NCBI RefSeq assembly: GCF_037577855.1
Contig: NZ_JBAKFX010000009.1
Span: 1-64,000 of the forward strand
DNA: 64,000 nucleotides
Reading direction: 5' to 3'
From: Dethiothermospora halolimnae
Lineage (GTDB): Bacteria > Bacillota > Clostridia > Tissierellales > VENL01
Below the pieces are notes generated by a model, which searched no databases, was not told the origin of the DNA, and saw nothing but the letters and a program-made list of their open reading frames with translations. The position numbers and the translations under genes were made by a program. Within the stretch, counting starts at the first letter, position 1, and the number at the start of each line of letters is the position of its first letter. Of this stretch, positions 58,761-64,000 are shown in pieces.

Positions 58761-58790
58761 AATGTGGTGGAAAGTGGTAGTAAGTGGGGA
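58761..58790 (+). promoter_or_regulatory. MraZ operator: three 10-bp direct repeats
   Basis: AATGTGGTGG, AAAGTGGTAG and TAAGTGGGGA follow one another without gap. Each contains A(A/T)GTGG at the same place, the type of repeat bound by MraZ (AAAGTG with 3-base spacers in mollicutes). A further AAATGGAGTGGAG lies just before the mraZ start. This is the expected autoregulatory site of the division cluster. Confidence 0.82.
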
Positions 58791-58818
58791 GTTTTTCCTT
58801 CGAAATGGAGTGGAGTTT

Positions 58819-59250
58819 ATGTTTATTGGAGAGTATTATCATTCTTTAGATAAAAAGGGAAGGGTCATTATTCCATCCAAGCTCAGGGATGAGCTAGGAG
58901 AAGTTTTTGTTATGACAAAGGGACTGGATAATTGTTTGTTTGTTTACCCTTTGGAAGAATGGAAAAATTTTGAAGATAAACTAAAAAAACTTCCATTAAC
59001 CAGCAAAAATGCTAGAGCTTTTGTTAGATTTTTTTTCTCTGGAGCCACAGAATGTTCATTAGATAAGCAAGGGCGGGTTTTGATACCGTCAAATTTAAGG
59101 AAACATAGTTATTTGGAAAAAGAAGCAGTGATAATAGGAGTATCTAATAGATTAGAAATATGGGATAACGATAATTGGCTGAAATATAATGATGATGATA
59201 ATTTAAGTTATGATGATATAGCAGAAAAAATGGCTGAACTTGGAATATAA
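58819..59250 (+). CDS. mraZ: Transcriptional regulator MraZ
   Basis: Represses the division/cell-wall cluster. The 143-residue protein has two AbrB-like SpoVT units: MFIGEYYHSLDKKGRVIIPSKLRDEL at the start, GLDNCLFVYPLEEW near 38, then ATECSLDKQGRVLIPSNLRKH near 76. The longer frame (58762 on) lies across the operator, so ATG 58819 behind GGAGTGGAG is the start and gives the usual length. It is the first gene of the cluster. Confidence 0.95.
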   Translation: MFIGEYYHSLDKKGRVIIPSKLRDELGEVFVMTKGLDNCLFVYPLEEWKNFEDKLKKLPLTSKNARAFVRFFFSGATECSLDKQGRVLIPSNLRKHSYLEKEAVIIGVSNRLEIWDNDNWLKYNDDDNLSYDDIAEKMAELGI

Positions 59251-59359
59251 GTTATAAGATAAATAATTTAGTCAATAATATATATAATTGAGACAAAAAG
59301 ATATTAGAATTTAATCTAAGATAATAGTATATACAATAAATAAATTAGAGGTGGATAAA

Positions 59360-60292
59360 TTGAAATTTAATCATATTCCGGTTATGTTAGAAGAAGTTAT
59401 TAAGGGATTAAATATTAAGAAAGATGGTATTTATGTTGATGGCACATTAGGAGGAGCTGGACATTCTAAAGAAATTGTTAGAAGGCTTACCACTGGTAGG
59501 CTTATAGGCATAGATCAAGATACTAATGCAATAGAAAAAGCCACTAAGGAGTTGTCAAATTATAAAGATAAAGTTGATATAGTGCATAGTAATTTCAGAA
59601 ATATGAAAAGCGTACTAAATAACTTAGGGATTAATAAAGTTGATGGGGTATTACTGGATTTAGGAGTTTCTTCTCATCAATTGGATGAAGGAGATAGGGG
59701 ATTTTCCTACAAACAGGATGCCTATTTAGATATGAGAATGGACACAACAAGGGATTTTAAAGCATGGGATGTTATAAATAAATATAAAGAAAAAGATCTA
59801 AAGAGGATAATAAAAGAATATGGGGAAGAAAACTGGGCTGCTAGGATTGCAAAGTTTATAGTGAATGAAAGAAAAGATAAATCCATCGATACAACTGGAG
59901 ATTTAGTAGAAATAATAAAAAAAGCTATACCTAAAGGGGCTAGACAGGATGGGCCCCATCCGGGAAAACGAACTTTTCAAGCTATTAGGATAGAGGTTAA
60001 TCAAGAGCTATCTATATTAAAGGATGCGATAATAGATATATGTGATTTAGTCAAAGATGGAGGAAGAATTTGTATAATAACGTTTCATTCACTGGAGGAT
60101 AGGATAGTTAAAAAAACATTTAAAGAATTAAATCTAGATTGCATATGCCCCCCAGAGTTTCCTATTTGTAAATGTAATAAGAAAAGAGAAGTTAAAATAA
60201 TTACAAGAAAGCCTATAGTAGCAGGAGATAAGGAACTTGAGGAAAATCCTAGGTCTAGAAGTGCTAAACTTAGAATAGCAGAAAAGGTTTAA
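59360..60292 (+). CDS. rsmH: 16S rRNA (cytosine-1402-N4) methyltransferase RsmH
   Basis: Methylates N4 of C1402 in 16S rRNA using SAM. The 310-residue enzyme has HIPVMLEEVIKGLNIKKDGI, the SAM site YVDGTLGGAGHSKEI near 25, LLDLGVSSHQLDEGDRGFSY near 97, PHPGKRTFQAIRIEVNQEL near 198 and ITFHSLEDRIVKKTF near 240. The TTG at 59360 is spaced from GAGGTGGA; GTG 59351 overlaps the SD. Confidence 0.96.
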   Translation: MKFNHIPVMLEEVIKGLNIKKDGIYVDGTLGGAGHSKEIVRRLTTGRLIGIDQDTNAIEKATKELSNYKDKVDIVHSNFRNMKSVLNNLGINKVDGVLLDLGVSSHQLDEGDRGFSYKQDAYLDMRMDTTRDFKAWDVINKYKEKDLKRIIKEYGEENWAARIAKFIVNERKDKSIDTTGDLVEIIKKAIPKGARQDGPHPGKRTFQAIRIEVNQELSILKDAIIDICDLVKDGGRICIITFHSLEDRIVKKTFKELNLDCICPPEFPICKCNKKREVKIITRKPIVAGDKELEENPRSRSAKLRIAEKV

Positions 60293-60334
60293 AATGAAAG
60301 TTAAGGTTCTAAAATATGAGAGAGGTGAATAAAA

Positions 60335-60823
60335 TTGTTAGTAGCTAAAAAAGATTCAACCTCGTATCTTGATAATAATCAAAATCCTGAAAAGCCTAAA
60401 AGGATGAAGAAAAAAAATAAATATAACAGAAAAAATAGAGTAGGGATTAAGTTAAAGGTATTTATATATGCCATTGTTATGTTGATATTTTGTTTATCTA
60501 TTTTGCTAAGATATGCACAAATAACTGGAATAAGATATGAGATAAGTGAAATTGACACTAATATATCAAAGTTAGAAAGGAAAAAGCAAAATCTAATAGT
60601 GAAATTAGATGAAATAAAAGAGTCAGATTGGATTGAAAAAGAAGCTAAAGAAAAACTAGAAATGGTATATCCAACTGAGAATCAGGTAGTTTATTTAGAT
60701 ATTAATAATAACTCTAGCGAAGTAGCTAAAGCTGAAGATAATGGTAAACCAAGGGACAATGATGATTTTATATTTTTAAAATCCTTTAAAGGATGGTTAG
60801 ATAAGATAATGAATATTTTCTAG
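60335..60823 (+). CDS. ftsL: Cell division protein FtsL-like
   Basis: A 162-residue bitopic protein: a basic N-terminal region (20-40, KKKNKYNRKNRV), one membrane helix (about 45-63, FIYAIVMLIFCLSILLRY), a coiled coil (70-105, IDTNISKLERKKQNLIVKL) and an acidic tail. Position after rsmH and before the PBP identifies it as FtsL; sequence similarity in this family is always low. It bridges the PBP to the divisome. The TTG follows GAGAGGTGA. Confidence 0.85.
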   Translation: MLVAKKDSTSYLDNNQNPEKPKRMKKKNKYNRKNRVGIKLKVFIYAIVMLIFCLSILLRYAQITGIRYEISEIDTNISKLERKKQNLIVKLDEIKESDWIEKEAKEKLEMVYPTENQVVYLDINNNSSEVAKAEDNGKPRDNDDFIFLKSFKGWLDKIMNIF

Positions 60824-60834
60824 GAGGTCATTAA

Positions 60835-63024
60835 GTGTCTTCACCTACTATATCTTCTAAAAGGCGATTAATTTTAATGCTGTTGTTTGTGACAATAACT
60901 TCCCTAATTTTAGTTTTCAGAATTGGTTACTTACAGATAGTGAAGGGAGATTCATTGAAGGAAGGGGCAATTAATCAATGGTCCAAGGATATTCCTATAG
61001 ACCCTAAAAGGGGAAAAATATATGATAGAAATAGAAAGGTTATTGTTACAAATATTAATGCATATAAGGTGGAATGTACACCGGCAGATATTGAAAATCC
61101 AAAAAAGACGTCGATGGAACTGTCTAGAATATTAAAACTTAATGAAAAAGAGGTAATGGAGAAAATAACCAAAAAACAAAGATTAGTCAAGATTAAACAG
61201 TGGATTAATGAAGATCAAGAAAAGGCTTTAAGAAAAGCGGATTTAAAGGGAGTATTTATTGTTCCAAACAACAAAAGACTATATTTATATGGCAACTTTG
61301 CACCCTATATAGTGGGATTTACTAATATAGATAATAAAGGACTTTATGGAATTGAAAGAACCTTTGACAAGTATCTAACAGGAATGCCCGGTAGAATAGT
61401 ACATAATACTGATTCACTGGGAAGACAACTACCCTATAATAATGAAAGATTTATAGAACCTAAACAGGGATTAAATTTAGTTCTGACAATAGATGAGGCC
61501 ATACAGCATTTCGCGGAGAAAGCTGCATTGGAAGCCCAGGTGAAAAATAAAGCGAAAAAGGTTACAGTAATAATGATGGAACCAAATACCGGAGATATTC
61601 TAGCTATGGCAACAAAACCTGATTATAATCCAAATAGTCCTAGAAAACCTTTAAATGAAGAATTAAAGACTAAGTGGAGTGGATTATCAGAACAAGAATT
61701 AGTTAAAGAATGGAACAATATTTGGAGGCCATATCCCATATCAGATACCTATGAACCTGGTTCCACATTTAAAATAATTACTTCAGCAGCTGGACTAGAA
61801 GAGAAAGTTGTAAATAAGGAGAGTGAGTTCTATTGTGGGGGATATATAACTGATATACCCGGTGCCAAATTAAAATGTTGGCGATATTATAGACCCCATG
61901 GTCATGAAACCTTTGTCGAGGGTGTCCAAAATTCATGCAACCCCGTTTTTGTTAAAGTAGCTCAAAGATTAGGAAATGAAAAAATGATAGAGTATATTAA
62001 GGCCTTTGGATTTGGGGAAAAGACTAATATTAATTTACTGGGAGAACAAACAGGAATTATTCCTAGAAATCCCGATACCATGAGGGAAGTGAGATTGGCT
62101 ACAGTTGCATATGGCCAAGGAATATCAGTAACACCTATACAACTTATTACAGCAGTATCAGCGGTGGCTAATGGCGGGAAGTTGATGGAGCCCAGATTAG
62201 TTAAGGAAATGGTAGATGAAAAAGGAAATGTTATCCATAAGGTTAAGCCTAAGGTTAGAAGACAGGTTATTTCTGAAGAAACATCAAAAACTTTATTGGA
62301 AATTCTTCAGTCAGTGGTTTCAGATGGTACAGGTGGTAAAGCCTATGTTGAAGGATATAGAATTGGTGGTAAAACTGGTACTGCTCAAAAAGTTATAGAC
62401 GGGAGATATGCTTCCGGTAAATATATAGCTTCTTTTATGGCTATAGCACCTGCAGATGATCCTAAAGTAGTGGCCTTGGTAATAATAGATGAACCTAGTA
62501 CCGGTGTTTATTATGGAGGACAGATAGCAGCCCCTGTTGCTGGGCAGGTTATAAAAGAAACTTTAGATTATTTGGAAGTAGAACCTAAATACAATAAGGA
62601 AGAATTGGAAAATAGAAATAAAAAACGTGTTATGGTTCCAGACTTAAGAAACTTAAATATAATTGATGCTACGAAAAAACTAGATAAACTAGGTCTTAAA
62701 TACAATACAGATGTTTTGGATGTGAATAAAGAGGATATAGTCATAGACCAATTTCCAATGCCTAATACCAAAGTGAAAGAAAAGTCTGTTATAGATATAT
62801 TTGTTAGAAATAGAAAAGAAAAAAATGAGACAGTGGTTATACCGAATTTAACAGGTAAAACTAGAGAAGAAGCTATAAAAACTCTAAATAAATTAAATTT
62901 GAGGTTTAAGTTTACAGGGAATGGTAGGGTTATAGAACAGCAGCCAAAAGCTGGAAAACAAGTAGAATTTAATTCATTAATAGAAATTAGGTTTGGAAAG
63001 GTTGAAGATAAGGAAAAAAGTTAA
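60835..63024 (+). CDS. SpoVD/FtsI-type class B PBP with two PASTA domains
   Basis: A cell-wall transpeptidase for septum or spore cortex. The 729-residue protein has an N-terminal helix (about 11-30), the PBP dimer domain (to about 190), and the transpeptidase domain with active-site motifs STFK (EPGSTFKIITSAAG near 312), SCN (QNSCNPVF near 370) and KTG (GGKTGTAQK near 521). Two PASTA domains follow (about 600-660 VMVPDLRNLNIIDATKKL, and 670-727 VVIPNLTGKTREEAIKTL). Bacillus PBP2B and SpoVD stand at this locus; SpoVD has one PASTA, PBP2B two, so I leave the symbol open. The GTG follows AGGAGGTC. Confidence 0.92.
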   Translation: MSSPTISSKRRLILMLLFVTITSLILVFRIGYLQIVKGDSLKEGAINQWSKDIPIDPKRGKIYDRNRKVIVTNINAYKVECTPADIENPKKTSMELSRILKLNEKEVMEKITKKQRLVKIKQWINEDQEKALRKADLKGVFIVPNNKRLYLYGNFAPYIVGFTNIDNKGLYGIERTFDKYLTGMPGRIVHNTDSLGRQLPYNNERFIEPKQGLNLVLTIDEAIQHFAEKAALEAQVKNKAKKVTVIMMEPNTGDILAMATKPDYNPNSPRKPLNEELKTKWSGLSEQELVKEWNNIWRPYPISDTYEPGSTFKIITSAAGLEEKVVNKESEFYCGGYITDIPGAKLKCWRYYRPHGHETFVEGVQNSCNPVFVKVAQRLGNEKMIEYIKAFGFGEKTNINLLGEQTGIIPRNPDTMREVRLATVAYGQGISVTPIQLITAVSAVANGGKLMEPRLVKEMVDEKGNVIHKVKPKVRRQVISEETSKTLLEILQSVVSDGTGGKAYVEGYRIGGKTGTAQKVIDGRYASGKYIASFMAIAPADDPKVVALVIIDEPSTGVYYGGQIAAPVAGQVIKETLDYLEVEPKYNKEELENRNKKRVMVPDLRNLNIIDATKKLDKLGLKYNTDVLDVNKEDIVIDQFPMPNTKVKEKSVIDIFVRNRKEKNETVVIPNLTGKTREEAIKTLNKLNLRFKFTGNGRVIEQQPKAGKQVEFNSLIEIRFGKVEDKEKS

Positions 63025-63030
63025 TAATAT

Positions 63031-63076
63031 AAAAAGGCAACTTCAAATATAGGTTATGTTTGAAAGTTGCCTTTTA
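63031..63076 (+). terminator. Terminator after the PBP gene
   Basis: AAAAGGCAACTTCAAA pairs with TTTGAAAGTTGCCTTTT (one bulge). The cluster therefore breaks before murE, which must have its own start or depend on readthrough. Confidence 0.82.
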
Positions 63077-63150
63077 AATAGACAATTATGTAATAATGTT
63101 ATAATATATAGTTCGGTAGGTATATAATTAAATTATATGGGGGGGTATTT

Positions 63151-64000
63151 GTGAATCTCAGTGAGATAATAGATGGTATTAAAATATTAGATATAAAGGG
63201 AAATACAAATATTACTATTGATGAGATAACTGATGATTCAAGGATAAAAACTTCTAATGGTTTGTTTATTGCTTTAAAGGGTGTAAAAGGTTTATGTTTA
63301 GATGGTCATAGGTTTATAAATGAAGCAATAGCTAATGGAGCCAAAGGGTTAGTAGTAGAACGGGATGTAGCAGTTAAAGGGGATATAACTATTGTAAAAG
63401 TAGAAAATACAAGAAAAACTATGGCTCTAATGATGTCAAATTTCTATAAAAAACCTTCAAAAAAATTTGATTTAATAGGAGTAACTGGGACTAATGGAAA
63501 AACATCAGTGAGTTATTTGACTAAATCCATATTTGATAGAGACAATAGAAATACAGGACTTATTGGTGGAATAGGTTACATAATAGATAAGAAGTTAAAG
63601 AAAACTAACAACACTACTCCTAAATCCATAGATTTACAAAAGATATTTCATTATATGGTTGAAGAAAAAATAGATAGTTGTATAATTGAAGTGTCATCCC
63701 AAGGCCTTGACTTTCATAGAGTAGATTATTGTGATTTTGATGTAGGGGTGTTTACAAATTTAACATCTGAACATTTGGATTATCATAAAACAATGGAAAA
63801 TTACCTAAATGCTAAAATGAAACTTTTTTTTATGACTAAAAAATATAACATAATTAATGGTGACGATAAATATGGAAAAGTTGCAATAAACAGAATAAAA
63901 AATCTAAATACTAATTTACTTATTTATGGTTTAAAGGATGAATATGATGTTTATGCTACTGATATAACTTATTCAGCCAGTGGAGTTTCATTTAATCTTT
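63151..64000 (+). CDS. murE: UDP-N-acetylmuramyl-tripeptide synthetase MurE (3'-partial)
   Basis: Adds the third amino acid (probably meso-DAP, given the complete DAP pathway here) to UDP-MurNAc-L-Ala-D-Glu. GTG 63151 follows GGGGGG. The first 283 residues are present: EITDDSRIKTSNGLFIALKG near 27 (UDP-binding), LIGVTGTNGKTSVSYLTK near 108 (ATP site), TTPKSIDLQKIFHYM near 155, and VFTNLTSEHLDYHKTMENYL near 198. The DNPR or equivalent motif that would tell DAP from lysine addition lies beyond the window end. Confidence 0.93.
   Translation, partial: MNLSEIIDGIKILDIKGNTNITIDEITDDSRIKTSNGLFIALKGVKGLCLDGHRFINEAIANGAKGLVVERDVAVKGDITIVKVENTRKTMALMMSNFYKKPSKKFDLIGVTGTNGKTSVSYLTKSIFDRDNRNTGLIGGIGYIIDKKLKKTNNTTPKSIDLQKIFHYMVEEKIDSCIIEVSSQGLDFHRVDYCDFDVGVFTNLTSEHLDYHKTMENYLNAKMKLFFMTKKYNIINGDDKYGKVAINRIKNLNTNLLIYGLKDEYDVYATDITYSASGVSFNL

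Noticed and set aside
1..64000. tRNA or rRNA genes, CRISPR arrays, prophage
   Set aside because: I saw no cloverleaf with a CCA end, no rRNA segment, no regular repeat-spacer array and no phage structural or integrase gene.

Overview
The window is AT-rich, densely coded DNA from an anaerobic, spore-forming Firmicute of the Clostridia/Tissierellia type. I base this on the gene content: YhcN-type and Spo0E-type sporulation proteins, a SpoVD/FtsI-type PBP, a 632-residue clostridial glutamine synthetase, NifX/MinD iron-sulfur carrier genes and a 2-hydroxyacyl-CoA dehydratase/activase pair. SD sequences are strong and GTG/TTG starts are frequent. I cannot name the genus. I see no rRNA, tRNA, CRISPR array, transposase or prophage.

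Layout. 1-5.3 kb: glnA, a zinc-ribbon protein, rnhA, a DUF4397 protein and a DUF5685/DnaJ/membrane-protein operon. 5.3-8.0 kb: a probable preQ1-I riboswitch in front of an HgdB-like protein, its BcrA/HgdC-like activase and a VUT/YhhQ-type queuosine-precursor transporter. 8-13.3 kb: a secreted MBL-fold lipoprotein with DUF3006, a stand-alone rpsD, a BON protein, a thiamine-binding-type protein, a CD0519-type membrane protein and an MltG-like protein. 13.3-17 kb: a NifX/MinD/MinD/NifX operon behind a perfect inverted repeat that covers its promoter, then Fur and DUF134 regulators. 17-23.8 kb: redox flavoproteins, a kinase-like phosphotransferase, small proteins, DedA, TIGR01906 and a membrane protein with a degenerate Mrr-like domain. 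23.8-29 kb: aroC-aroB-aroA, pduL-deoC and a CDGSH protein. 29-34.6 kb: the second glutamine synthetase, an HD-GYP protein, and an ECF-like sigma factor with an unrecognised 396-residue partner.

34.6-44.4 kb: a lysine riboswitch followed by nine genes that make lysine from aspartate by the acetylated branch (lysA, lysC, dapF, asd, dapA, dapB, dapH, a class-III aminotransferase and an M20 deacetylase). 44.7-48.2 kb: a deaminase, an unknown membrane-anchored protein, ychF and two small genes; one, on the minus strand, encodes a 51-residue membrane protein. 48.2-52.6 kb: pstSCAB-phoU behind an almost ideal PhoP box of 11-bp-spaced TTAACA repeats. 52.7-58.6 kb: a YhcN lipoprotein, a membrane-anchored degenerate ferrochelatase-like protein, a YfmF/YfmH peptidase pair, lgt and a Spo0E-like protein. 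58.7-64 kb: the start of the division/cell-wall cluster (mraZ with its own operator repeats, rsmH, ftsL, PBP, and murE running off the end).

The most interesting points are the preQ1-controlled dehydratase/activase/transporter operon, which suggests an ATP-dependent radical-type reduction linked to queuosine; the sigma factor with its repetitive partner; the degenerate chelatase beside the YfmF/YfmH pair; the dyad-covered promoter of the NifX/MinD operon; a terminal-inverted-repeat element that supplies the stop codons of two convergent genes; and two places where the 3' arm of a terminator-like hairpin is also the ribosome binding site of the next gene.
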